The position numbers and the translations under genes are program-made. 25,364 nucleotides of DNA, taken from Prevotella sp. Its GTDB lineage: Bacteria; Bacteroidota; Bacteroidia; Bacteroidales; Bacteroidaceae. The stretch spans positions 1 through 25,364 of the forward strand of contig JAILAA010000199.1 of assembly GCA_024681875.1 (NCBI GenBank). Reading direction: 5' to 3'. Of the stretch, positions 6,667-14,208 are shown in pieces. How positions within the stretch are numbered: the first letter of the stretch is position 1; the number at the start of each line of letters is the position of its first letter. The notes under the pieces are model-generated. The model made no database searches. It saw only the letters and a program-made list of their open reading frames with translations, and was not told the origin of the DNA.

Positions 6667-7932
6667 TTAATCTGCTCTTAATGCTTCAATGGGACGGATG
6701 CGACTGGCCTTGAACGCCGGGATAAGCCCTGCGATAGTGCCAGCGATGACCATGACGAGCGTGGCCTCGATGCATACGTCGATGCCGACGGTGGGGTCGA
6801 GGAACATCGAAGCCTTGAATAGTCCGGCGTCCACCTTCGTGTGACCGATGGTAGCGTCCATCCACTCGTTGGCGGCGACGCCGAGTACCATGCCAATATA
6901 TCCGAAGAAAGTGGTGATGATGACGCTCTCGACGATGATGAGCCGCAGGATGCTCCAAGGCTTGGCACCGATGGCCTTGCGGATGCCGAACTCGTGGGTG
7001 CGCTCCCTGACGGTGATAAGCATGATGTTCGAGACGCCGACGATGCCGCTGAGCAGTGTGAAGAGTCCGATGATCCAGAGGGCGGTACGGATGATGCCGA
7101 TGCCGGTCTCCATCTCTAAGCTCTGTGTGTAGCGGTTCCATAGCCATACGGCGCTCTCGTCGTCGGGGTGCGCCTGATGGGCGGCGTTCAAGCGGGCACG
7201 GTAGTCTTTTTCGAAAGCTTCATTGGCGGCCTCTGTCGGCAGTCCGTGGAAGGTAAACTCAATGCGGCCGGCATCGTCGGTATTGGCACCGTAGATGCTC
7301 TTGATGGCCGTATAACTTGAGAAAGCGTCGGCGCGGCCGTTTTCATTCTCCTTATAGATGCCCACCACCTGGAAGGCGAAGTTGCCCAGCTTGACGTGCT
7401 GGCCAACAAGAGAGGTGAGAGGTGAGGAGTGAGAGGTGAGAAGCAGCTCCTTCGCCTGCTTGTTGCTTAGCACCAGCACCTTGCGCTTTTCGCGGATGTC
7501 GATGTCGTTGATGAAGCGGCCGTGCAGCATCTCCACCTTGTCAATCTTGTTGTGGTTGGGATAGACGCCGCACACCTGCGTGCTGATGTACTGTTGCCCC
7601 AGACTGATAGTGCCCTGCGTGCGGTATTGGGCACCCACCTCGTCTACATGATCTGTGAACTCCGTGCCTGTGATTCTGATGTCGCTCTCATGCAATCGGA
7701 TGTCGCGACCCTCCTTCAGGCCTTGGTAGGGCATCGACGTCTCGCCGCCGAAGACCACCATCGACGAACTGAGGAAGCGGTTGTTCTGCTCCACGTTGGC
7801 GTTGATGAGACCGTTGCCGGCGCCCAACAGCACGATGAGCATGAAGATGCCCCAAGCCACGGCGAAGCCCGTCAGCGTCGTGCGCAGCTTGTTGCGCCGC
7901 GCCGTCTGCCATATTTCATTCAATAACTCCAT
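6667..7932 (-). CDS. MacB-type ABC transporter permease (first)
   Basis: This 421-aa paralogue of the next gene has the same layout: N-terminal membrane segment (about 19-42), periplasmic MacB_PCD domain, and three C-terminal membrane segments with GVSNIMLITVRERTHEFGIR and KAIGA at the coupling site. It ends SRIRPIEALRAD. It probably pairs with the other permease and uses the ATPase at 8353-9078. Residues about 164-175 (LTSHSSPLTSLV) are read from a low-complexity repeat and sit in a loop of the periplasmic domain between KQAKEL and GQHVKLGNF. The gene is separated from its ATPase by 420 bases of repeat DNA, unusual for genes that should be co-expressed. The ATG start is at the usual distance from the first membrane segment. 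Confidence 0.9.
   Translation of the reverse strand: MELLNEIWQTARRNKLRTTLTGFAVAWGIFMLIVLLGAGNGLINANVEQNNRFLSSSMVVFGGETSMPYQGLKEGRDIRLHESDIRITGTEFTDHVDEVGAQYRTQGTISLGQQYISTQVCGVYPNHNKIDKVEMLHGRFINDIDIREKRKVLVLSNKQAKELLLTSHSSPLTSLVGQHVKLGNFAFQVVGIYKENENGRADAFSSYTAIKSIYGANTDDAGRIEFTFHGLPTEAANEAFEKDYRARLNAAHQAHPDDESAVWLWNRYTQSLEMETGIGIIRTALWIIGLFTLLSGIVGVSNIMLITVRERTHEFGIRKAIGAKPWSILRLIIVESVIITTFFGYIGMVLGVAANEWMDATIGHTKVDAGLFKASMFLDPTVGIDVCIEATLVMVIAGTIAGLIPAFKASRIRPIEALRAD
7410..7440. repeat. Low-complexity repeat read in frame in the MacB-type permease
   Basis: GAGAGGTGAG occurs at 7410-7419 and again at 7431-7440, with the related AGGTGAGGAG between them. The tract contains only A, G and T on this strand. 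It encodes LTSHSSPLTS on the minus strand inside the periplasmic domain of the permease. Flanking family motifs remain in frame. Confidence 0.6.
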
Positions 7933-8352
7933 AAAGCCTCACCCCCAACCCCTCTCCAAAGGGAGAGGGGAGTAAATTGTTTGTTATACTCATCTTTTAT
8001 TCAATTCTCATTTTTCTCAAGCTCCTCAAAGACGGCCTGTGCTCGGCTTTGCCGCTTGCTACCAAAGGGACGGCCTGAAAGGCCAGTAAGCTCCCAGCCC
8101 AGGGCAGCGCCCTGGGTAGGTGCGGTGCGCAGCCAACGCCCTGAAAGGGCAAAAGCATCATGGACGAGGTAGAGCTTTTGCCCTTTCAGGGCGAATTTAC
8201 CTGTCCCCTTGTACCCAGGGCGATGCCCTGGGCTAAGTGCTTGTTGGCCTTTCTTGCGTCCCTTCGGTAGCAAGCGACCATAGGTCGAGCGCAGGCCGTT
8301 TCTACGCAGGGTCTTCATTACTTGCGAAATTTGACTCCAATTCTCATTTTGC
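7933..8352. repeat. 420-base gene-free interval made of palindromic repeats
   Basis: No gene is supported here. The interval lies between the ATPase stop and the first MacB-type permease. At the left is a GC-rich hairpin repeat (7937-7973, stem CCCCTCTCC with GGAGAGGGG). A related element in opposite orientation lies to the right (8368-8424) and overlaps the ATPase 3' end. The middle is the nested palindrome described separately. A 13-base direct repeat, CAATTCTCATTTT, flanks the palindrome at 8002-8014 and 8338-8350. No TAnnTTTG box was found for the downstream permease, so transcription probably has to pass through these structures. Confidence 0.75.
8032..8299. repeat. 268-bp nested palindrome (REP/MITE-like)
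   Basis: The outer arms (8032-8071 and 8258-8299) are near-perfect inverted repeats of about 40 bases. Inside are a small hairpin GGCCTGAAAGGCC (8072-8084) and two matching hairpins with the 8-base stem CCCAGGGC/GCCCTGGG (8098-8116 and 8214-8232). A perfect 19-base inverted repeat (8138-8156 with 8174-8192) surrounds a short central loop. As RNA or extruded DNA it would form a long stem with side hairpins. A 105-codon minus-strand frame crosses it (8001-8318) but looks like a by-product of the repeat. Confidence 0.85.
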
Positions 8353-9078
8353 CTACAGTCTATCCACTCCCCTCAAGCCCCCCTCTGGCTCCCCCCGAAG
8401 GAGGGAGGGGTCGGGGGTGAGGCTTATCATACCGTCTTTTATCCTGATGATACGGTTGGTCTGTTCGGCCACGGTAGGGTCGTGGGTAACGATGATCTGC
8501 GTGATGTGCTCCTGCGCGTTGAGGTCCTTCAACAGCTGCATCACCTCGACGCTGGTCTTTGAGTCGAGAGCGCCGGTGGGCTCGTCGGCGAGGATGATCT
8601 TCGGCTTCGTGATGAGCGCTCGGGCGATGGCCACGCGCTGGCGCTGACCGCCAGACAGTTCGTTGGGATAGTGGGTGGCCCAGTCCTTCAGTCCTAAATG
8701 CTCTAAATACTCCATGGCCATCGTATGTCGCTTACGGCGACTGACGCCCTGATAAAAGAGCGGCAGTTCGACGTTCTCGACGGCCGTCTTGAAGCCGATG
8801 AGGTTAAAGCTCTGGAAGATGAAGCCAATCATCTTGTTCCTGTATCCGGCGGCCTTGCGCTCGCTGAGGTTCCAGATGCGCACGCCGCCCAGCTCATAAA
8901 GACCGGAGTCGTAGTTGTCGAGGATGCCGAGGATATTCAGCAGGGTACTCTTGCCTGAGCCCGAGGCACCCATGATGCTGACGAACTCGCCTTCATCGAT
9001 GTCGAGGTTGATGCCTTTCAGCACGTGCAGCGGCTGTGCACCCTGGTAGGTTTTGTTGACGTTCTCTAAGTGAATCAT
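8353..9078 (-). CDS. MacB/LolD-like ABC transporter ATPase
   Basis: This 241-aa protein has a complete nucleotide-binding domain: Walker A GASGSGKS (37-44), Q-loop FIFQSFN (86-92), signature [10 protein letters not shown] (141-150), Walker B IILADEP (161-167), D-loop GALD and H-loop THD (198-200). The sequence matches the MacB/LolD/FtsE branch, which drives FtsX-fold permeases such as the two encoded downstream. It starts 24 bases after the stop of the outer-membrane barrel gene. The domain would normally end near IIRIKDG (residue 216); the last 23 or so residues ([20 protein letters not shown] and onwards) are read from a C/G-rich repeat and have no expected function. The catalytic core is intact, so activity is likely. 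Confidence 0.92.
   Translation of the reverse strand: MIHLENVNKTYQGAQPLHVLKGINLDIDEGEFVSIMGASGSGKSTLLNILGILDNYDSGLYELGGVRIWNLSERKAAGYRNKMIGFIFQSFNLIGFKTAVENVELPLFYQGVSRRKRHTMAMEYLEHLGLKDWATHYPNELSGGQRQRVAIARALITKPKIILADEPTGALDSKTSVEVMQLLKDLNAQEHITQIIVTHDPTVAEQTNRIIRIKDGMISLTPDPSLLRGEPEGGLRGVDRL
8368..8424. repeat. GC-rich repeat forming the 3' end of the ATPase gene
   Basis: On the minus strand the segment reads CCTCACCCCCGACCCCTCCC followed by a CTTCGG turn and a G-rich arm. It matches the start of the repeat at 7937-7973 (CCTCACCCCCAACCCCTCTC) in the opposite orientation. It supplies the C-terminal codons of the ATPase. Confidence 0.65.
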
Positions 9079-9102
9079 ATTGCTTATGTCATTATTGTTG
9101 TA

Positions 9103-12066
9103 TCAAAAGAAGAAGAAAGGCACCGCCTGGGAACTGCCTTTTGGCATTTTCGTGAAGTTGAACGTTGCCCTCACCATCACGTACTGTGAAATGACATTGG
9201 TATAGGTCTCCGTGCGTCCCTGCTCGTTGATGTTGTAACGGCGGTTGCTGAGCTGTCCCAGCAGGTCGAAGCCCTCAAGGCTCAGTGTGAGCTTTCCCTT
9301 CAGCAGGCTGCGTGACATTCTTGCTCCCCATATCAGCTCGTCGGTATTCATCTCGGGGTCGCTGTAGCCACGGTGGCTGTAGTTGGCAAGCGTGGTGCTC
9401 AGTTGCAGCTTCCACGGGAGCTGTAGCAGTGCGGACGCGCCATAGCTGAAGTCACCGGCGTTGATGCGCTGGAAATCCTCGCGGTTGCTGGTGACATGAT
9501 TGAACGAGCCTCTCACGTTCAGTCCCACCTCATTCTGCGTGCTGCCTTCTTTTTTGCTTCCGAACTTATAGGTCATTTTCAGCTGGTCGCTGAAGCTGGT
9601 GTTGTGCACAATGCTGTTGGTGGCTTCCATGCCGGCTACGTTGTTCAGGTCTACGCTGTGACTATAGTTACAGCTGAACAAGTTGGTAAGACTGAGGCGC
9701 TCCTTTTTGTCGAGTGGACGGCCATAGGAGCCGTCGAGACTGACGTTCCAGTTGCCGTTGATATTGACGGGCCTGGTCTCCGTGCGTCCGCTCTGCTTGT
9801 CGTAGACCATGCTGGTGGCCACGGCGTTGTACGTGCGGCTGTATCTTGTCATGACGTGGAAGGAGTGCTTCTTCGGACCGCCCATCAGGAAGTAGTAGCC
9901 CATCAGGCTGAGCATCCGCGTCTTCTTCAGGTCGGGATTTGAATGGCTGACGTGCAGCGGGTCGCTGTCGTCGCGGTAGCTCACCATCGAGAGGATATCA
10001 GGCACGCTGGTATTCAGTGTGGCACTAATGTTGATGCGCTTGATGGCCTCCTGTGGCAGCTCGTCGCCGAAGAAGTTGATCTTTCCCTGCTTGGGTGCAT
10101 ACTCAAAGCTCAGCGTGGGGTTCAGCAGCCAGTTGTTCTGCGTCAGCTGCTGTGCTGTCTCGCGGAAGTAGTCGAGTGTCTTGTGCTCATACACCAGTGG
10201 CAAGTCTAAGCTGATGTGCCCGTCACCGAGGAACTTGGGCACGATATTCAGCGACACTGACAGTTGCTGCCTATCGTTCTTGCTGGTGTAGTTATAGCTG
10301 TTGGGCGAGTCGAGCACGCTGCGCAGTGCTTCGGTTGTCGAAGGCAGGAGGTCGATCTGTGTGGAGTCGTGGCCAGCCAGACGGTCTAAGCGGTAGAGCG
10401 AATTCTCGTTGTCATTAGAGGAGTGTGTGAAGCGGTAGCCAAGGCGCAGGTTGTGGTTTCCTAATCCCACGTTATAGTTGGCTCCAAGCGAGGTGCTCCA
10501 GTTGGTTGAGGGAGCGTCGGTGTAGTTGTTGCGGAAGTCGCGGCTGTTGCCACCCAGCCCGTTGCCCTTCATATATACCAGGTCCTGCAACTGGAAGCTG
10601 TGCGACTTGGTCCTGTTGTAGTTAGCCTGTGCCGAAAGCGAGATGACGTCGGCCATCACCTTGACGTCGGCGCTCACGTCACCGTTGAACCCGATGTTCT
10701 CCGAATGGCTCTTGTTCTCGGTCATCCGGCGGTTCAGCGTCAGCGCGCTGTACTTGTCAGGATGTACGAAGAGGTCGTCAAGCAGGTCAGCATATTGCCC
10801 TGGGTCGGCATCGAACTGCGCTGAGCGGTTGGAGCCCCAGTTGTCGCCCGTTGAATAGTTCATGCTGAACCAGCCCCTGGTGACCAGTCCCTTGGGTGAA
10901 TAGTTGATATCGGCATTGCCGCCGAAGCTCTTCGAGCGGTTGCGGTTGTAGTTGGCCTCTCGTCCGTAAGTGTCGCCTCCGGTGAGGTAAGTCTGCGACG
11001 ACGTCCATGTGTCGGTGTGGCTGTTGTTGTGCGAAGCGTTCACACTGAATCCTCCCGACAGCTTATCGTCGAACTCGCCATAGTTATAGCCTACCCTCGC
11101 CGTGCGTGTGGTGTTGACGCCTGAGGCGGCCTGAGGCTCGAAGGAAGCGGCATCGACGCCCATGATGGCGAAGTCGGCGCTCTGGTCATTGAGGTTGTTC
11201 AGGTTTCCTGACATCGAGAGCCGCGTCTTGCCCTTTGAGTGCACGCCCATCATCTTCATCCCGTAGCGGTCGTCGGTGCCCGTGCCGGCCTGTACGTTGC
11301 CGAAGGTGCTGACAGAGTATTTCTTCTTCAGCCGCACGTCCATGACAAAGCTCTTGTCGTTCATGTCACGGCCCATCATCTGCGTCAGCTTTCCTTTGCG
11401 GTCGAACACCTTGATCTTGTTGACCGTATAGGCCGGCAGGTTCTCAAGTGCTGCCTTGGGGTCGCCCTCGAAGAAGTCACGCCCGTCCACGAGCAGGTTG
11501 TCAATCTTCTTGCCGTTCACCTTTATCTCGCCGTCCTTGTTCAGCTCCGCACCGGGCAGCTGGCGTATCAGGGCATCGAGCATGGAGCCTTCGGCGAGGT
11601 TGAAGGCGCTGGCATTGTATACGATGGTGTCGCCGCGCGTCACCATCTTGATCTTCGTTCCCGTGACGGTCACATCGCCGAGCATCTTCGACTCAGGCTT
11701 CATCTCTATGCGGCGCAGCTCGATATTGCCCTCGCGCTTGTACTTCACTTCGAAAGGTGCATATTCGGTCTTGTAGCCGATGTGTGTAGCTCGAATCAGG
11801 TATTTGCCCTTGTCCTTGACAGGCAGTTCAAACCATCCGAAGTGGTTGAGCATGAACGTGTCGGCCGGCTCTGCGTGGAAGGTGGCCAGCACGGTGCTGT
11901 CGGCGGCCGACAACAGGCAGATGGAGACTTCAGGCAGGGGCAGCATGGTGAAGGCATCCACCACGCGGCCCATTACCTTTCTGTCGTTGTTACTCTGTGC
12001 CGAAAGATAACCCGGATGGCACAGACAGGCTGCGAATAGCAACAACGCAAACAGTTGTTTCATCAT
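9103..12066 (-). CDS. Large outer-membrane beta-barrel protein with carboxypeptidase-regulatory-like domain
   Basis: The 987-aa product begins with a signal peptide (MMKQLFALLLFAACLCHPGY, cleavage near LSAQ). Residues about 29-112 form a CarboxypepD_reg-like beta-sandwich (KVMGRVVDAFTMLPLPEVSI). Residues about 115-225 form a plug-like domain (GDVTVTGTKIKMVTRGDTIV, DALIRQLPGAELNKDGEIKV, NLLVDGRDFFEGDP). The rest is a long series of amphipathic strands typical of OMP_b-brl_3, ending in Phe. Such proteins resemble TonB-dependent receptors but are not always importers. The start overlaps the GntR stop as ATGA, and the MacB-like ATPase follows 24 bases later, so the barrel is embedded in a regulator/ABC/efflux unit with no SusD partner. 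This argues against a polysaccharide-uptake pair and for envelope or export work. The ligand is unknown. Confidence 0.88.
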   Translation of the reverse strand: MMKQLFALLLFAACLCHPGYLSAQSNNDRKVMGRVVDAFTMLPLPEVSICLLSAADSTVLATFHAEPADTFMLNHFGWFELPVKDKGKYLIRATHIGYKTEYAPFEVKYKREGNIELRRIEMKPESKMLGDVTVTGTKIKMVTRGDTIVYNASAFNLAEGSMLDALIRQLPGAELNKDGEIKVNGKKIDNLLVDGRDFFEGDPKAALENLPAYTVNKIKVFDRKGKLTQMMGRDMNDKSFVMDVRLKKKYSVSTFGNVQAGTGTDDRYGMKMMGVHSKGKTRLSMSGNLNNLNDQSADFAIMGVDAASFEPQAASGVNTTRTARVGYNYGEFDDKLSGGFSVNASHNNSHTDTWTSSQTYLTGGDTYGREANYNRNRSKSFGGNADINYSPKGLVTRGWFSMNYSTGDNWGSNRSAQFDADPGQYADLLDDLFVHPDKYSALTLNRRMTENKSHSENIGFNGDVSADVKVMADVISLSAQANYNRTKSHSFQLQDLVYMKGNGLGGNSRDFRNNYTDAPSTNWSTSLGANYNVGLGNHNLRLGYRFTHSSNDNENSLYRLDRLAGHDSTQIDLLPSTTEALRSVLDSPNSYNYTSKNDRQQLSVSLNIVPKFLGDGHISLDLPLVYEHKTLDYFRETAQQLTQNNWLLNPTLSFEYAPKQGKINFFGDELPQEAIKRINISATLNTSVPDILSMVSYRDDSDPLHVSHSNPDLKKTRMLSLMGYYFLMGGPKKHSFHVMTRYSRTYNAVATSMVYDKQSGRTETRPVNINGNWNVSLDGSYGRPLDKKERLSLTNLFSCNYSHSVDLNNVAGMEATNSIVHNTSFSDQLKMTYKFGSKKEGSTQNEVGLNVRGSFNHVTSNREDFQRINAGDFSYGASALLQLPWKLQLSTTLANYSHRGYSDPEMNTDELIWGARMSRSLLKGKLTLSLEGFDLLGQLSNRRYNINEQGRTETYTNVISQYVMVRATFNFTKMPKGSSQAVPFFFF

Positions 12067-12413
12067 GCGTTCCAGCTTTTTTCTATTTCCTTGATGTCAA
12101 TGTCGAGCAGCTTCATCTGGCGGAAGAGCTCGGGCAACTGTTGCTGCATGAAGGCTGTGCGGCGCTGCTTCAGTATCTGCTCGCGGGCGCCAGGCGTGAC
12201 GTAGTAGCCTAAGCCGCGCTTATTATATATAATGTTCTCGCGTGAGAGCAGCTCGTAGGCCTTGACGGCCGTATTGGTGTTCACCTCCAGCATCACGGCA
12301 TATTCGCGCACCGAGGGTATGCGGTCGTCGTCCTGATAAGTCTGAGCCAGGATCTCGTCGCACAGGCGGTCGGCCATCTGCTGGAAGATGGGTTTGTCGT
12401 TATTGAACATCAT
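12063..12413 (-). CDS. GntR-family transcriptional regulator (YtrA subfamily)
   Basis: This is a short GntR protein of 116 aa. A winged helix occupies about residues 5-72 (PIFQQMADRLCDEILAQTYQ, DDRIPSVREYAVMLEVNTNT, AYELLSRENIIYNKRGLGYY). A helical tail of about 40 residues replaces a ligand-binding domain. That architecture defines the YtrA subfamily, whose members usually repress the ABC-transporter operon they belong to, often in response to cell-wall-active agents. I chose ATG at 12411-12413 because it overlaps the permease stop as ATGA, matching the other junctions in this operon; a start at 12425 would add four residues. It sits between the YtrBC-like ABC genes and the barrel gene. It probably binds the single promoter at 14044-14075, although no clear inverted-repeat operator was identified there. 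Confidence 0.9.
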   Translation of the reverse strand: MMFNNDKPIFQQMADRLCDEILAQTYQDDDRIPSVREYAVMLEVNTNTAVKAYELLSRENIIYNKRGLGYYVTPGAREQILKQRRTAFMQQQLPELFRQMKLLDIDIKEIEKSWNA

Positions 12414-13183
12414 AGGTTGAACCATTTATGTTGGACTAACTGCAGACGGGTGAAGAGCCTGTAGCTGAGCCAGAAGTTAAAGACCGTGAGGACGGAGAGC
12501 ACGACGTAGCTGACGAAGTCAGGAATATGGAGGCTGATGTGCACGTTATAATTGATGGGCATCAGCAGCTTGACGAGTAGGCCGCCAATCATTACCAATG
12601 TCAGAATGATACCCATTATGCTGACCCCCGTCCAGATGAAGGGGTGCTTGCGGAAGAGCATGCCGCCCAGTACGAAGAGTGACATGGAGAAGAGGTGCGA
12701 CAGGATTAGTTCGAAAAAGAAGCGTCCGTGTTCATCGCCCACCATGTCAAAGCCGAAGACAATGAAGTTATGGCCCAGCAGCAGTTGGATGCCCATGCGC
12801 AGCAGCGTGGCTGCGATGAGGGCAACGATGACCAGCAGGGGGATGACGACGAGCACATAGACGAGCCGCGCCGTATATTTCTCAAGGTTCGAGGCGGGTA
12901 GCATCAGCATGGTGGTGCGCTGTTCCTTCGTGCGGGCATTGCCGAGGATGCCGCTGGCATAGAAGGCAGTGAGGAAGCCTATGGCACTGACGCTGAAGGT
13001 CATGGCAATCATCACACTCTTCGGGTCGGGTTCCTGGAACATATTGATAATGAAGATATAGAACAACTGTATTAGCAGGAATGCAACCACGAAGGCAAGC
13101 GTGTGGGTGAAGAGAGTCTTCTTCTCGGTGATGATATTCCACTTCAGCGTCTGAAGGAAACGATTATTGTCGAAGTTTTTCAT
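12410..13183 (-). CDS. Six-TM ABC transporter permease
   Basis: This 257-aa protein has about six hydrophobic segments (near residues 28-50, 62-84, 106-130, 155-175, 183-210 and 224-246). The motif region TKEQRTTMLMLPASNLEKYT after the second segment resembles ABC-2-type permeases in which a cytoplasmic loop contacts the ATPase. Its start overlaps the stop of the ATPase at 13180-14001 as ATGA, and its stop overlaps the GntR start as ATGA, so the three proteins are almost certainly made together. By analogy with YtrBC-type systems it forms the membrane part of an exporter or envelope-stress transporter. Similarity to a named permease family is not clear by eye, and no substrate can be given. 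Confidence 0.8.
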   Translation of the reverse strand: MKNFDNNRFLQTLKWNIITEKKTLFTHTLAFVVAFLLIQLFYIFIINMFQEPDPKSVMIAMTFSVSAIGFLTAFYASGILGNARTKEQRTTMLMLPASNLEKYTARLVYVLVVIPLLVIVALIAATLLRMGIQLLLGHNFIVFGFDMVGDEHGRFFFELILSHLFSMSLFVLGGMLFRKHPFIWTGVSIMGIILTLVMIGGLLVKLLMPINYNVHISLHIPDFVSYVVLSVLTVFNFWLSYRLFTRLQLVQHKWFNL

Positions 13184-14001
13184 TTTACAAGTCCTTTCGT
13201 TACGGCGTTAAACAATAGTTCCAGGTTCACAACGGTCTCGGCCTCGCCATCCTCGCGACGGGCCATGACAATATTGCCCTGTAGCGATGGCTCGGCGTAG
13301 ATGATGGTGTCGTTGAGCTGTCCGCTGGGACGCACTTCGAAGACGTATTTGTCGGTGATGTCGGCCACGCTGGCATCCATCAACATTCCGTCTTCGGAGA
13401 GGATAAGGATGTGGTCGAGCAACTGCTCCACATCGTGCACCTGATGGGTGCTGATGATGATGAGGCGGTCGTCGGCCATACACTGGGCCACCACCTTGCG
13501 GAACTGACTCTTCGAGGGGATGTCAAGTCCATTGGTAGGCTCGTCCATCAGCAGCAGACGGGTGTTAGCTGCCAAGGCAATACTCATGTAGGCCTTCTTC
13601 TTCTGACCCATCGACAACTGACCGAGGTTCATCTGCCGTGGCAGTTCGAAAGCCTCTAAACAGTTGTTCAGCACTTCGCGACTGAAGCGGGGATAGAACG
13701 GAAGAAGCAGCTGTACGTATTCATCGAGCGTGATGGCGGGTAGCTCGAAGTCTTCTGACACAATGAACAGTTCGCTCAGCACTTCGGGCAGGCGCTGAAT
13801 AGCGGACAGGCCTAAGATACTGACGGAGCCCTCCTGCGGGCGCAGCAGTCCGGCGATGAGGTGCAACAATGTTGACTTGCCTGTGCCGTTCTTGCCCAGC
13901 AGACCGTAGATGCGACCTTGACTTAGCGAAAGGCTGAGATTGCTGAATACTGGCATCTTTTGGCCAGGGTAGCGATAAGAGATATTGTTGATTTCAATCA
14001 T
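13180..14001 (-). CDS. ABC transporter ATPase (YtrB-like), first gene of the operon
   Basis: This 273-aa ATPase has Walker A GKNGTGKS (36-43), Walker B LLLMDEP (149-155), D-loop NGLD and H-loop STH (184-186). The signature region is LSMGQKKK (129-136) rather than LSGGQ, as in several GntR-linked ABC-2-type systems. At the expected Q-loop position the sequence reads FIVSEDFELP, with no Gln, which is atypical. A C-terminal extension of about 70 residues (after 200) follows the core and contains beta-rich segments (YVFEVRPSGQL). It is the first gene after the promoter at 14044-14075, with a leader of about 35 bases, and is coupled to the permease by ATGA. It would power the six-TM permease encoded next. 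Confidence 0.9.
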   Translation of the reverse strand: MIEINNISYRYPGQKMPVFSNLSLSLSQGRIYGLLGKNGTGKSTLLHLIAGLLRPQEGSVSILGLSAIQRLPEVLSELFIVSEDFELPAITLDEYVQLLLPFYPRFSREVLNNCLEAFELPRQMNLGQLSMGQKKKAYMSIALAANTRLLLMDEPTNGLDIPSKSQFRKVVAQCMADDRLIIISTHQVHDVEQLLDHILILSEDGMLMDASVADITDKYVFEVRPSGQLNDTIIYAEPSLQGNIVMARREDGEAETVVNLELLFNAVTKGLVK

Positions 14002-14043
14002 GGTGCATTGTGTGTATTAGTGTTCTGCTTTAATAGTACACTG

Positions 14044-14075
14044 CAAAAGTAGATATTTCTCGTGTTCACGCCAAA
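14044..14075 (-). promoter_or_regulatory. Promoter of the ten-gene minus-strand operon
   Basis: On the minus strand the -7 box TACTTTTG (14044-14051) matches TAnnTTTG, and a TTTG -33 element (14072-14075) lies 20 bases upstream. The expected start is near 14037, about 36 bases before the ATPase ATG. No other good box was found in the gene junctions down to 1848. Confidence 0.75.
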
Positions 14076-14144
14076 TTATTTGCAATTAAAGTGATTTTCT
14101 TTAACATTTATTATTTTTTTTCAGCAGAAATAAGCTGGATTATT

Positions 14145-14178
14145 TTTGCCATTATCTGAATATAATATTGTAACTTTG
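14145..14178 (+). promoter_or_regulatory. Promoter of the FucP-like transporter gene
   Basis: TAACTTTG (14171-14178) is an exact -7 box, with TTTG at 14145-14148 and a 22-base spacer. Transcription should start near 14185, leaving a leader of about 25 bases. It faces away from the efflux-operon promoter in a 207-base divergent intergenic region. Confidence 0.75.
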
Positions 14179-14208
14179 CCCGACAATCTGAAAGCAAATG
14201 TATAAGTT

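Noticed and set aside
8001..8318. 105-codon minus-strand open frame across the intergenic palindrome
   Set aside because: Its product is the translation of the nested repeats (segments such as PGHRPGYKGTGKFALKGQK), with no domain, and the repeat explains the open frame.
7933..8352. CRISPR array
   Set aside because: The repeats are nested palindromes of different types, not regularly spaced identical repeats with unique spacers, and no cas gene is present.
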